Below, piece by piece: positions 1 to 9,074 of a stretch of 64,000 bases of DNA; the first letter of the stretch is position 1; every line of letters starts with the position of its first letter. The DNA comes from Chloroflexota bacterium. Lineage in GTDB: Bacteria > Chloroflexota > UBA6077 > JACCZL01. The DNA lies in contig JADZEM010000123.1 in assembly GCA_020850535.1 (NCBI GenBank), forward strand, positions 124,001 to 188,000, given 5' to 3'. The translations under genes and the position numbers were made by a program. Under the pieces are notes generated by a model. It saw nothing but the letters and a program-made list of their open reading frames with translations. It was not told where the DNA came from and did not search any database.

Positions 1-1035
1 GGGCGCGGCACTGGCGACAACAAGGGCCAGTTGCTCGCGCAGTTGCTGGCCTACCGCGCCTGGAAGGAGGTCGCGGGCGGCCCACCGCTCAACATCACCT
101 TCATCTTCGAGGGCGAGGAGGAGAGCGGCAGCCCCCATCTGGCCCAGTTCTGCCGCGACAACAGGGATCGTCTGGCGGCGGACATGGTCTACCTCTCGGA
201 CGGCCCCGTCCACGAGAGCGGCAAGCAGACGATCTCGCTCGGCGTGCGCGGTGTCCTCTCCATCGAGCTGGAGGCCCACGGCACCCACCGCGACTACCAC
301 TCCGGCCACGGCGGCAACCTGATCCCCAATCCGGCCTGGGAGCTTGTCCACCTGCTGGCCTCGATGCGCGCCGCGGACGGCCGCATCCTGATCGAGGGCT
401 TCGAGGACGACGTGCGGCCCGTCGGCAAGGCCGAGCGCGACGCCGTCAACGCCCTGCCGATGGACATCCCCGCCTACCTGGAGGAACACGGCATTCCGCA
501 GCTCGCTCCGCACGGCGAGACGCCCTTCTTCGACCGGATCATGTTCCACCCCACGGTGAACATCAATGGCTTCAGCTCCGGCTACTCCGGCCAGGGCATG
601 AAGACGATCATCCCGGCGAAGGCCGTGGTCAAGATGGACCTGCGGCTCGTCGTCGATCAGCGCGCCGACGACATCTACGAGAAGGTCGTCCGGCACGTCC
701 AGAAGCACGCCCCGAACGTCACGGTGCGGCGTGGTGGCTCGATGGAGCCGTCCCGGACCCCGGTGGACGATCCGTACGTGCAGGTGGTGGCGCGGGCTGT
801 CGAGCGGACCCTCGGCGAGCGCCCGCTGATCTTCCCGGCCAGTGGCGGCAGCCTGCCGGACTACGCCTTCACGCGTGATCTTGGGCTGCCGCTGGTGAAG
901 GTGCCGTACGCCAACGCCGACGAGGCCAACCACGCCCCCAACGAGAATCTCGAATTGAGCCGCTTCTACGGCAGCATCAAGATCGCCGCCACCGTCTACG
1001 AGGAGCTTGCCAACGCCCACGCGCCTGCCCGGTAG
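1..1035 (+). CDS. M20 family metallopeptidase, 5' end outside the window
   Basis: Zinc-dependent amidohydrolase/peptidase of the M20 (ArgE/DapE/CPG2) family. The open frame runs from base 1, so the start and the first metal-binding HxD motif lie upstream. Visible family motifs are GRGTGDNKGQ (bridging Asp) at the window start, EGEEESGSP (catalytic Glu and a ligand), LSDGP, and the late ligand His in EANHAPNENL. A central dimerisation domain separates the two parts of the catalytic domain. About 345 residues are visible of a usual 430-470. The motifs are intact, so the enzyme is probably active on a small amide or dipeptide. The substrate cannot be told from the sequence. The next gene is convergent, beyond a repeat-filled gap. 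Confidence 0.9.
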   Translation, partial: GRGTGDNKGQLLAQLLAYRAWKEVAGGPPLNITFIFEGEEESGSPHLAQFCRDNRDRLAADMVYLSDGPVHESGKQTISLGVRGVLSIELEAHGTHRDYHSGHGGNLIPNPAWELVHLLASMRAADGRILIEGFEDDVRPVGKAERDAVNALPMDIPAYLEEHGIPQLAPHGETPFFDRIMFHPTVNINGFSSGYSGQGMKTIIPAKAVVKMDLRLVVDQRADDIYEKVVRHVQKHAPNVTVRRGGSMEPSRTPVDDPYVQVVARAVERTLGERPLIFPASGGSLPDYAFTRDLGLPLVKVPYANADEANHAPNENLELSRFYGSIKIAATVYEELANAHAPAR

Positions 1036-1101
1036 CCGGTAATCCTGCGTCCCGCTCGCTCCACTGGTGCTTCAGGGGCGGCCAGATTCCACAGCGCAAC
1101 A

Positions 1102-1230
1102 GGCCGCCGGGCCGGAGCACCGCACACAGGCACCGCTGTCAGAGCGCGTGGCCGCCGGGCCGGAGCGCTGCACACAGGCAACCACAGCAGCGCGTGGCCG
1201 CCGGGCCGGAGCGCTGCACACAGGCAACCA
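1102..1230. repeat. Three tandem copies of a 46-48 bp unit
   Basis: Units begin at 1102, 1150 and 1196, each with GGCCGCCGGGCCGGAGC followed by a GCACACAGGCA core. Units 2 and 3 are almost identical and unit 1 is more diverged. The array is non-coding and abuts the palindromic element that follows. Confidence 0.8.
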
Positions 1231-1338
1231 TGTCATCCTGAGTGAAGCGAGCTTGCGAGCGCAACGAAGGATCTCACCCGCTGGCGCGACACTCGACGGT
1301 CAGCGGGTGAGGTCCTTCGCTTCGCTCAGGATGACATG
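1229..1338. repeat. Long palindromic element, TGTCATCCTGAG family, copy 1
   Basis: The left arm begins CATGTCATCCTGAGTGAAGC and the right arm ends GCTTCGCTCAGGATGACATG. An inner pair CACCCGCTG / CAGCGGGTG closes around a ~17-nt loop. The left arm carries a short extra segment rich in GAGC/GCGAGC. A related element lies at 53479-53572. It could fold as a long hairpin and is probably a REP- or MITE-like element. It may also act as a bidirectional terminator between the convergent genes. Confidence 0.75.
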
Positions 1339-1479
1339 GGATGTTGCATTCTTCGCATAGAATGATGGCGGCGACCCCTGCACGCTTTGCACGGGAAGAC
1401 GGTCTCGCTCTGACTGAAACGACACGCCCCGAAACCCTTCAGTGGACGAGGCAGCGGGTGAGACGGGAGTCCTGCCCCG

Positions 1480-3612
1480 TCAGTCCGGTACCTGCACCAG
1501 CCGCACCGCGTCCGCCACGACGGCCCCATCCTCAGAGCCGGCCAGCTCCACGACGCACGGCGCCCCCGCCGCAAGCGCCGCTGTCAGCAGCGTCACCCAG
1601 CGGCCCCCGCGCTCCTGCTGGCTGACCGTCGCCTCGCCGAGTGGCTGGCCGCCCTGGCTCACGTGGTACACCGCCTCGGCCGAACGATCCTCGCCCTCGG
1701 TCCAGCTTGCTTGTACCTGATACGCACCCGCCTCGGGGACGGCCAGTTGCCAGCGGAACAGCGCCTCCTCCTGGCCGGCCTCGGCCACCTGATACCCCGA
1801 GCCGTAGTAACCCAGGACCGCCCGACTCCGCGTCCACACACCCTCATGGCGTGTCCGCAGAGCATCGGTGTCGTCCAGCACGGCGTGACGGTCCACGGCC
1901 ACGTGCCAGTGCGCCACCGTCCGCCCGATCTCGCCGCCGGCGCTCCGCGCCCGCACGAACAGGGTGTAGACGCCTCGCGCATTGGGTGGCAGCGCCACGC
2001 TCAGATCGCGTTGGCCAGTCCACGGCTCCCAGGCCGGCCGCTCGTCGTCGGTGTAGCCGCTGGCGGGGACGATCTTGTCCGAGCCGGGCATCCTGATCCA
2101 GCCGGCCAGCCGCGTGCTGACCTCGGCTGTCTCGCTGTCAGCTTCCCAGCCAAAGACCAGATCGCCAGGCCAGGCGTTGCGGTCAGCCGGGCCACGGGTG
2201 ATCCGGACGCCCGGCGTCCGCCCGCCGAGCGCCTCCTCCACCCGCTGCCGCACGCCAGCCAGCAGCGGATAGACGTTGTCGCCAGGGCACTCCGTCGGGA
2301 GGCAGTCGCGGTGCCCGGAGACCGCGTTCATGCTGTCGCGCCACATCACTGTGCCGTCGCTGCGAGCACGCGGATAGGCTGCCACCGTCGTCGGATCGAT
2401 GCCGTAGCGGAACGCCAGGAACGTCAGCGTCTCCACCAGCGTGTCGATCGTGGCCGTGCTGGGCTGGCGCACCTGATAGTTGCCCAGCAGCGCCACGCCA
2501 GCCGAGCCGTAGTTGTAGTCGAGCGCGTGCCCCGCCACGACGCCCTCACCGACGATCTCCCGCTGGCCCCGACTGCCTGGATCACGCCCGCGCCGGCCCT
2601 CGTAGACGCGCCCGCTGCTGTCGATCAGCAGGTTGTAGCCAATGTCGCCCCAGCCCTGGGTGACGGCATGGTAGGCGTAGATCGCACGGACCTCGGCCTC
2701 GGGATCGGTGATGTCATGATCGCCAGCCGTGTGATGGACCACCAGCAGCGACGGCGTCACGAAGGCCGTCGGCCAGACCTCCTCGCCATCCTTGAACCGC
2801 AGCGACTCGTCAGCGCCCCAGGCCTCCCGCGTCACCACCCGATCCAGAAAGCCCGTCAACCCCGCCCGCAGCGCCAACGGCTCCCGCTGGGAGGGGACCG
2901 GAATGAGGGCGCTCGGACGCCCCTCCGCTGCCCGGCGGCTGTCCAGGCACGTCAGCGTGATCCCGCTCACCGATGCCTGCTCTGGCCCGGCCTCCCCGAA
3001 CGTCAACCGCACCTGGAACGTCTGCGCCAGCCGCACCCCGTGTACCGCCCCAAACGTGCGCTGCCCTGGGACGTCCCCAGCCCGCTCGACGCCGTGACTC
3101 TCCGGCAGGACCGGCCGCCAGGATGTCCAGGCCTGCCCGTCACGGCTCGCGCGTAGCTCCACGCGCAAACCAGCCTGATCGCCGCCGTCTGTGCGCCAGT
3201 GAACCCCCACATGCGAGCAGGGAAACTCCGCCTGCCGCGGCGTGGTCACATAGACGCCGCCGGGCCGCTCGGCGGTCAGACTCCAGGCATCACCGCCCTG
3301 GCTCGGAAGCCGGACGCCGTCAGCCTGCCCGGCCCGCAACGCTCGCCCCTCCAGCACCAGGTCGGCCATCCGCACACGGACCGGCCCGTCAGCATCCGCC
3401 GCCGTCTCAGGTGCCGTCTCATGTCCTGTCTCGCGGGCCGCCTCTTGCACTGGCGTCCGTTCGGCGTCGGGCGCATCGCCCGGCCGGAGCCTTGCCGCCC
3501 TGGCGACGCCGGCCGTCCCCATCCCGGCGCCGAGCAGCCCGAGCGCCGCTCCGGCCGACGCACTGCGCGTCAGCCACCCCACAAAGGCGCGGCGTGTGAT
3601 CCTTGACGGCAT
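1480..3612 (-). CDS. Tat-exported PGRP-type N-acetylmuramoyl-L-alanine amidase
   Basis: Secreted peptidoglycan amidase that cleaves the bond between muramic acid and L-Ala. I chose the ATG at 3612 (710 aa) because GGAGGGAG lies 4-5 nt before it. An in-frame start 8 codons upstream lacks such a site. The N-terminus has a twin-arginine signal (RITRRAFVG, then a hydrophobic Ala/Gly stretch). The PGRP/amidase_2 domain spans about residues 262-452 with zinc ligands H293 (VVHHTAG), H434 (SGHRD) and C442 (TECPGD). The region before it looks like a beta-rich wall-binding module. The C-terminus (about 595-708) resembles the golvesin/Xly carbohydrate-binding-like domain, with WTEG and VVADAVRLV motifs. 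It is transcribed alone. Confidence 0.9.
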   Translation of the reverse strand: MPSRITRRAFVGWLTRSASAGAALGLLGAGMGTAGVARAARLRPGDAPDAERTPVQEAARETGHETAPETAADADGPVRVRMADLVLEGRALRAGQADGVRLPSQGGDAWSLTAERPGGVYVTTPRQAEFPCSHVGVHWRTDGGDQAGLRVELRASRDGQAWTSWRPVLPESHGVERAGDVPGQRTFGAVHGVRLAQTFQVRLTFGEAGPEQASVSGITLTCLDSRRAAEGRPSALIPVPSQREPLALRAGLTGFLDRVVTREAWGADESLRFKDGEEVWPTAFVTPSLLVVHHTAGDHDITDPEAEVRAIYAYHAVTQGWGDIGYNLLIDSSGRVYEGRRGRDPGSRGQREIVGEGVVAGHALDYNYGSAGVALLGNYQVRQPSTATIDTLVETLTFLAFRYGIDPTTVAAYPRARSDGTVMWRDSMNAVSGHRDCLPTECPGDNVYPLLAGVRQRVEEALGGRTPGVRITRGPADRNAWPGDLVFGWEADSETAEVSTRLAGWIRMPGSDKIVPASGYTDDERPAWEPWTGQRDLSVALPPNARGVYTLFVRARSAGGEIGRTVAHWHVAVDRHAVLDDTDALRTRHEGVWTRSRAVLGYYGSGYQVAEAGQEEALFRWQLAVPEAGAYQVQASWTEGEDRSAEAVYHVSQGGQPLGEATVSQQERGGRWVTLLTAALAAGAPCVVELAGSEDGAVVADAVRLVQVPD

Positions 3613-3760
3613 GGCACTCCCTCCGACATCGCCCACGGCGACCGGTCAACTCGGTCGGGCGGGAGGGTAGCGGGCCGCGCGATTTCCGTCAACTCGGCTG
3701 AGCGCCACGCCAGGACGATTGCACGTTCGGTGATGTTTCCGAAACGCCATGAAACGCGCA

Positions 3761-3891
3761 GTCGGGGGTTGAAACCCCCGTCTACAGTCATTCCGTCGCT
3801 GCGCGACGGACGCCGGGAGCAGCGGCAACAGGTGAGCCTGGAGCGTCGCGAAGCGACTGCAGGATGGTAGGCGGGGCTTTCAAGCCCCGAC
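3761..3891. repeat. 131-bp MITE-like palindromic element, copy 1
   Basis: The ends are ~25-bp terminal inverted repeats: GTCGGGGGTTGAAACCCCC at the left and GGCTTTCAAGCCCCGAC at the right, each also self-complementary. Inside lie GTCGCTGCGCGACG and GAGCGTCGCGAAGCGACTGCAGGATGGTAGGC. A second copy of exactly the same length is at 42262-42392. No transposase and no clear target duplication are visible. It fills most of the gap between the amidase and kinase genes. Confidence 0.85.
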
Positions 3892-3918
3892 CCGACCGCC
3901 GCGCTGTCCTGACGACTG

Positions 3919-5862
3919 TTACTCGCCTGCGATCACTGCCACGCGATCCAGCACCTCGCGCACCCGGGCGGCCAGCGCGTACGGCGTGAACGGCTTCCGC
4001 AGCAGCGACACTTCCTGCGTCTGGACGCCGTGCTGCACCACCGCGTCGTCGGTGTAGCCGCTCATGAACAGGATGCGCGCCTCTGGATGACTCTCGCGGA
4101 CATGCGTCGCCAGGTCGCTGCCGCTCATGCGTGGCATCACCACGTCGGTCAGCACGAGGTGGATCGGCCCCTCATACGCTTCGGCCAGCTTGAGCGCCTC
4201 TTCGCCGTTCGGCGCTTCCATGACGGTGTACCCGAACTGGGCCAGCACCCGGCGGCTGAGCCGCCGCAGCGCCGGCTCGTCTTCCACCAGCAGCACCGTC
4301 TCGGAGCCGCTCGCCGCTGCTGTCGGGCCGCCAGACTTGTCGCCCGAGACGCTGTCGTCGTCCGTCAGCGGCAGCACGATGGTGAACGTCGTCCCCTGCC
4401 CGAGCTGGCTTTCGACCCGGATGCGGCCCCCGCTCTGCGCCACGATGCCATCCACCGTCGCCAGCCCCAGCCCCGACCCCTTGCCGATCTCCTTCGTCGT
4501 GAAGAACGGCTCGAAGATCCGCGAGATGGTCTGCTCGTCCATCCCCTGCCCGGTGTCCGACACCGACAGCGTGACCACGGGGATGACCTCGCGATCCGAG
4601 CCGAACGCCTCCTCGGCGATGCTGGTGGCGATGGTGACGCAGCCGCCAACGGGCATCGCGTCGCGGGCGTTGATGACCAGGTTCAGCAGCGCCTGCTGGA
4701 TCTGGACCTCGTCCGCCCGCACCAGGCTGGGCGCTGCCGCTGATTGTGTCACCAGCTCCAGGTTCTCGCCGATCAGCCGCCGCAGCATCGTCTCCATGCC
4801 GCCGATGACCTCGTTCAGGTCGATGACCTTCGGCTGGAGCAACTGCCGCCGACCGAATGCCAGCAGTTGCTGCGTCAGCGAGGCGGCCTGATTCGACGCC
4901 TTCGTGATCTCGTCCAGGTACATCTGGTGGGTCTCGTCCGGCGGGATCGACTGCTGCAGCAGCTCGGTGAACCCGCTGACGATGGTCAGCAGGTTGTTGA
5001 AGTCGTGCGCCACGCTGCCGGCCAGCCGCCCGATCACTTCGAGCTTCTGGGACTGCATCCGCTCTTCGGCGATGCGCATCTGCTCGGTGATGTCCCGGCA
5101 GACCAGCGTGTAGCCGCGCAGGTCGCCGTCGCCGGTGCGGACGGCCGTCAGCAGGATGCTGGCCAGCAGCGCCGAGCCGTCCGCCCGCGTACACCAGACC
5201 TCAGACTCGTAGGAGCCAACACGGCCGGCCGCGTCGAGGATCTGGGTTGGCAGGTTCTGGGTTCCCTCGAGCACCCGGAACAGCCGCGAGAAGTGACTGC
5301 CGCAGATGTGAGCGCTTTCATATCCGAAAATGCGCTCCGCGCCGCCGTTCCAGGACGAGATCGAGCCGGCCGCGTCCACGAGGCAGATCGCGTAGTCCTG
5401 GATGCTCTCGACCAGCAGCCGGTACCGCTCCTCGCTCTCGCGTAGGGCCTGCTCGGCCGCACGATGGCGCGCCCGTTCGGCGGACTCGCGAAGCTCGCGC
5501 TCGATGGACGGCACGAGCCGGTGCAGCCGCTCCTTGGTGACGAAGTCATGGGCGCCGGCCTTGAGGGCGCTGGCCGCCTCATCCTCGCCGACACGCCCCG
5601 AGACGATGATGAACGGGATATCCAGGCCGCGTCTCTGCACCTCGCGGAGCGCGTCCATGATATCCAGGCCGGGAATAACATAGTCACACAGGACAACGTC
5701 CCACTCGGCCTCGTCCAGGGCTGCCGCCAACGCCGGCGCGTTCTCGACGCGGCGCACGGCAGTGCCGTACCCGCTGCGCTTCAGCTCCCGCTGCAGCAAC
5801 AGGACATCGTCAATGGAATCTTCGACAATCAGGACCCGGAGCGTCGCAGCGATGCTGATCAT
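3919..5862 (-). CDS. Hybrid sensor kinase: receiver-PAS-HisKA-HATPase-receiver
   Basis: Cytosolic multi-domain phosphorelay protein of 647 aa. It begins with a receiver domain (about 8-120; acceptor D60 in VVLCDYVIPG, Lys in FVTKERL). A short helix and a PAS domain follow (about 140-260, WNGGAERIFGYE). The HisKA domain has its phospho-His in GSVAHDFNN, and the HATPase domain shows DTGQGMD and GLGLATVDGI boxes. A C-terminal receiver domain (about 525-640) has LVLTDVVMP and LLRKPF. There is no membrane segment. Its ATG overlaps the stop of the upstream kinase by 4 nt, so the two are translationally coupled. The N-terminal receiver may take phosphate from that membrane kinase. No DNA-binding output is present. 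Confidence 0.92.
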   Translation of the reverse strand: MISIAATLRVLIVEDSIDDVLLLQRELKRSGYGTAVRRVENAPALAAALDEAEWDVVLCDYVIPGLDIMDALREVQRRGLDIPFIIVSGRVGEDEAASALKAGAHDFVTKERLHRLVPSIERELRESAERARHRAAEQALRESEERYRLLVESIQDYAICLVDAAGSISSWNGGAERIFGYESAHICGSHFSRLFRVLEGTQNLPTQILDAAGRVGSYESEVWCTRADGSALLASILLTAVRTGDGDLRGYTLVCRDITEQMRIAEERMQSQKLEVIGRLAGSVAHDFNNLLTIVSGFTELLQQSIPPDETHQMYLDEITKASNQAASLTQQLLAFGRRQLLQPKVIDLNEVIGGMETMLRRLIGENLELVTQSAAAPSLVRADEVQIQQALLNLVINARDAMPVGGCVTIATSIAEEAFGSDREVIPVVTLSVSDTGQGMDEQTISRIFEPFFTTKEIGKGSGLGLATVDGIVAQSGGRIRVESQLGQGTTFTIVLPLTDDDSVSGDKSGGPTAAASGSETVLLVEDEPALRRLSRRVLAQFGYTVMEAPNGEEALKLAEAYEGPIHLVLTDVVMPRMSGSDLATHVRESHPEARILFMSGYTDDAVVQHGVQTQEVSLLRKPFTPYALAARVREVLDRVAVIAGE

Positions 5863-7760
5863 CCCCCTTCGAGCCAGTCAGGGACAGTAAACCAGAAAGT
5901 TGCGCCGCTGCCAACACTACCGTCAGCCCAAACGCGCCCACCATGCCGATGTACGATGCGCTGGACCGTCGCAAGGCCAACACCGGTGCCCTCGAAGTCG
6001 TGGGCGTCGTGCAGGCGCTGGAATGCGCGGAACAGCTTGTCGGCTTTCGTGGGATCGAAGCCGACACCGTTGTCACGAACATAGCATATCTTCTGGCCAT
6101 CTTGAAGAACGGCGCCACATTCGACGCGGGGATGGGTTTTCCCCCGGGTAAACTTCCAGGCGTTGGCCAGCAGGTTTTGCAGCACGACCCGCAGCAGGCT
6201 GGGATCGCCGTGAACCGTCAGCAGTTCGGCGGCATCCTCCGCCAGGACCAGCTCGACCGGCTGCTCGGGATGGGCCTGCCGCAGCTCGGCGGCGATCTCC
6301 GTCGCGATGCTCCCCAGGTTGACCCGCTGGTAGGTCAGCTCGGTGCGGCTCACGCGCGAGAGCCGCAGCAGATCGTCGATGAGCTGGCTCATCTGCTCGC
6401 AGCCGACGGACACCCGTTCGAGCATCAGGCGGCCTTCCTCGTCCAGCCGGTCGCCGTAGTCCTCGATCAGCGCCACGCTGAACCGGTCGATGCGGCGGAG
6501 CGGCGCCCGGAGGTCGTGCGAGACGGAGAACGAGAACGACTCCAGCTCGCTGTTCAAGGCTGCCAGCTGAGCGGTGCGGTCCTTGACACGCTGCTCCAGG
6601 TGGACGTTCAGGGCGCGCAGCTCGTTCTGGGTAGCGCGCAGGCTGCTCACGAGATGCTCGATGGCCCCCGCCGTCTCGTTGAAGGCCGTCGCCAGCATGC
6701 CGATCTCGTCGTCGGTCTGCACGGCGCTGCGCCGCGACAACTGCCCGGCGCCCAGGGCCACAGCGTCCGCCGTCAACTGCCGGATCGGCGCGGTGATCCG
6801 CTCGGAGATCAGCCACGCCAGCATCAGCGCCAGCACCAGCATCACGATGCCGATGACCAGGTCACGGTAGAAGTCCGTGCGCGCGGCGATCAGCGCCACC
6901 TCGGCCGGCGCATCAACGTAGGTCACCCACGGCGCTCGGTCCGCCACTGCAAACCCGATGACGCGGTCCTCATCCGTCGAGGCGCGCTGATCCAGCTCGG
7001 CGCGGGCGTTCGTCGAACCCAGGACAGGAGTCGCGCCGACGTTTTGCGCCACCGCCGCGCCAGTAGCCGGCTCGGATGACCGGGCCAGCAGGTTGCCGCG
7101 CACATCGACAATCGAGACGGTGGTGCCGCGGGGCAGGCCGCGCACGTCGGTCAACAGCGGCATCCGGTCCGGCCGGATCGCCAGCAGCGTGACGATCTCG
7201 GCGCCGCTGCGGTCGGCCAGCAGCCGCGAGGCCAGCACAGCGTACGGCCGGTTCGGGATGCCCATCAGTGGCGGTCCGATGACGAGGCGGCGCGTCGTGG
7301 CGGCATCGATGATGGCATCGTCAATGCTTGCAGGCGGGATAAGCTGCCCCAGGTCGTCGCGCCATGCGCCGCCCAATGGCTGGCCGTCACGCATGTACGC
7401 GGCGATCCCCTCAACGTACGGCGGCACGTCCTGCAAGATCGTGCCGAGGATGGCAGTATTCGCAGCAACGCCGTCGGGCCTGGACGAGAGCACGGAGCGC
7501 AGAGCAGCAAGCTGGGTCTCGATAGAGAGCAGGTGCTGATCGACGTCGCCGGCCTTCATCATGGCCAGCCGGGCAGCATCGGCGTCGGCGCGTTGCCGAG
7601 CCGCAACGAGATGGAAATAGTCCTGAAACGCCAGCACGGCGACGAGCGGGCTGAGCGTGACGAGCGCCAGCAGGAACAGCCGCGCCCGGATACTTATGCG
7701 CCAGCCTGGCAATCGCATAGCTGGCTGCCCGAGTTGTTCCTGAACCTGCAGCAGCGCCAT
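5859..7760 (-). CDS. Membrane sensor histidine kinase (Cache-like sensor, HAMP, HisKA, HATPase)
   Basis: Membrane sensor kinase. A first hydrophobic segment (FLLALVTLSPLVAVLAF) is followed by an extracytoplasmic sensor of about 270 residues resembling dCache. A second membrane segment (VIGIVMLVLALMLAWLI) leads to HAMP, then a coiled coil, HisKA (FSVSHDLRAPLRRI) and HATPase (NLLANAWKF, DNGVGFD, GVGLATVQRI). The frame is open to 7934, but the extra 58 codons look non-coding. I place the start at the ATG at 7760. An ATG at 7718, just before the membrane segment, is also possible. Neither has a strong ribosome site. It is co-transcribed with the hybrid kinase downstream (ATGA overlap). The ligand is unknown. 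Confidence 0.88.
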   Translation of the reverse strand: MALLQVQEQLGQPAMRLPGWRISIRARLFLLALVTLSPLVAVLAFQDYFHLVAARQRADADAARLAMMKAGDVDQHLLSIETQLAALRSVLSSRPDGVAANTAILGTILQDVPPYVEGIAAYMRDGQPLGGAWRDDLGQLIPPASIDDAIIDAATTRRLVIGPPLMGIPNRPYAVLASRLLADRSGAEIVTLLAIRPDRMPLLTDVRGLPRGTTVSIVDVRGNLLARSSEPATGAAVAQNVGATPVLGSTNARAELDQRASTDEDRVIGFAVADRAPWVTYVDAPAEVALIAARTDFYRDLVIGIVMLVLALMLAWLISERITAPIRQLTADAVALGAGQLSRRSAVQTDDEIGMLATAFNETAGAIEHLVSSLRATQNELRALNVHLEQRVKDRTAQLAALNSELESFSFSVSHDLRAPLRRIDRFSVALIEDYGDRLDEEGRLMLERVSVGCEQMSQLIDDLLRLSRVSRTELTYQRVNLGSIATEIAAELRQAHPEQPVELVLAEDAAELLTVHGDPSLLRVVLQNLLANAWKFTRGKTHPRVECGAVLQDGQKICYVRDNGVGFDPTKADKLFRAFQRLHDAHDFEGTGVGLATVQRIVHRHGGRVWADGSVGSGATFWFTVPDWLEGG

Positions 7761-7942
7761 GAAGACAGTGTATCGTATTGGGCGGCTACCGCGCGATAAT
7801 GCGACGGGCATGTAACGAACATCTGACGTGCGTTCCTCGTGAACCTGGGGGTCCCCTGTCCGATATTCGCGTAGAGGAGGCTGCCCGCGGGCTGCTCGCG
7901 TGTGTCCGGGATGCGGGACGGTGCGCATCGACACATTTTCCG

Positions 7943-7972
7943 TAGTATGCTCCGTTTCACATGATGTGGAAA
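7943..7972 (+). promoter_or_regulatory. Possible promoter and operator of the AbiEi-like gene
   Basis: TAGTAT at 7943-7948 could be a -10 box. It is followed at 7955-7972 by an inverted repeat, TTTCACAT-g-ATGTGgAAA. Three TGGAAAT-like words run on to the ATG at 7989. AbiEi antitoxins are known to repress their own promoters through inverted repeats. That role here is inferred, and no convincing -35 box is seen. Confidence 0.3.
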
Positions 7973-7988
7973 TGATGGAAATCTGGAA

Positions 7989-9074
7989 ATGCCACCTGGT
8001 GCATGGCGGACGGGCACGCAGAAACTGCTCGACACACTACGGACGGCCCTGATCACACGGATACCGTCATCGTGGTCGGTTGAGGTGCTGCCCGCACCAA
8101 ACCCATCCGCTGACTTTGGGGCGGACGCGATACTGACCATTCGTGCGCCAGATCGGCGCACAGCAACTGTGCCGGTTCAGGTACGGCAGCGCCTTGATCC
8201 GAAGGATGTAGCGCCGCTCGTCGCTCAAATCCGCCAGATGATGGGACCAGATGCGACGGAACAGCCGATTGTCGTCGCGCCATACCTCTCGCCACGTACG
8301 CGAGCGTTACTCGCTGACTTCGGTGTCGGACAGACGACGATGGCTGGAGGCATACAGATCTCGCTGAGAGATCCTGCGCTCTTTATTCGAGAACCTGGAC
8401 CGGCGAATGATCCAACGTCGGCCCCGCGTGACGAGCCACTCCGAACACTCCGGGGCGCTGTTGCTGGACGTGTTGTCCGCGCACTCTGCGATTTTCGCCC
8501 GCCATACGGTGTTCAGGAACTTGCAGAGCGCTCACGTACGCCCATCGCGTCCGTTTCACGGGTGCTAGGCCTGCTCGACCGCGAGGCGCTCATCATCCGT
8601 GCTCCTGGTGGGGCCGTCACGGATGTGCAGTGGGCAGACTTGATCCAGCGATGGGTCCAGGACTACAGCTTCACGAAGGGCAACACCGTTACGACATACC
8701 TGGAACCGCGTGGCCTCAACGCTCTGCTGGCGAAGCTGCGCCAGGCTGATCAGCGGTACGCCGTCACCGGCTCCATGGCGGCATGCGTGATAGCACCGGT
8801 TGCTGCACCGCGTCTGTTGAGCATCTACGTGGAGCGACCTGATGTGGCGGCTGAGGTGCTCGCGTTGCGCCCTGCTGAGCGCGGCGCGAATATCGTCCTG
8901 GCGGAGCCATTCAATCCCGTTGTTTTTGATCGAATGCGAATCGTCGACGACATCCAGTATGCTGCACCCTCACAAGTCGCAGCCGATCTCTGGAATGGTC
9001 CCGGTCGCTCACGGGACGAGGCGGAAGCCCTGCTCGACTGGATGGCGCTACATGACGATGCCTGGCGCTCCTGA
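7989..9074 (+). CDS. AbiEi-like antitoxin / winged-helix regulator
   Basis: 361-aa protein resembling the long actinobacterial/Chloroflexi form of AbiEi-family type IV antitoxins. The first ~130 residues resemble a restriction-endonuclease-like or uncharacterised alpha/beta domain (VPVQVRQRLDP). A winged helix spans about 155-205 (GVQELAERSRTPIASVSRVL). The C-terminal part (YLEPRGLNALLAKLRQ, YAVTGSMAA, LSIYVERPDVAAE) matches the AbiEi C-terminal region as I know it. The downstream partner overlaps it by 23 nt, as in such operons. It looks intact, with no stop or frameshift. It probably represses its own promoter and neutralises the partner, though the partner is itself shortened. Confidence 0.65.
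   Translation: MPPGAWRTGTQKLLDTLRTALITRIPSSWSVEVLPAPNPSADFGADAILTIRAPDRRTATVPVQVRQRLDPKDVAPLVAQIRQMMGPDATEQPIVVAPYLSPRTRALLADFGVGQTTMAGGIQISLRDPALFIREPGPANDPTSAPRDEPLRTLRGAVAGRVVRALCDFRPPYGVQELAERSRTPIASVSRVLGLLDREALIIRAPGGAVTDVQWADLIQRWVQDYSFTKGNTVTTYLEPRGLNALLAKLRQADQRYAVTGSMAACVIAPVAAPRLLSIYVERPDVAAEVLALRPAERGANIVLAEPFNPVVFDRMRIVDDIQYAAPSQVAADLWNGPGRSRDEAEALLDWMALHDDAWRS

Larger units (their letters stand above)
1036..1479. other. Gene-free gap filled with repeats
   Basis: No credible gene lies between the convergent M20 peptidase and PGRP amidase genes. The gap holds three tandem 46-48 bp units (1102-1230) followed directly by a long imperfect palindrome (1229-1338). The remaining ~140 bases before the amidase stop show nothing I recognise. 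Confidence 0.7.
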
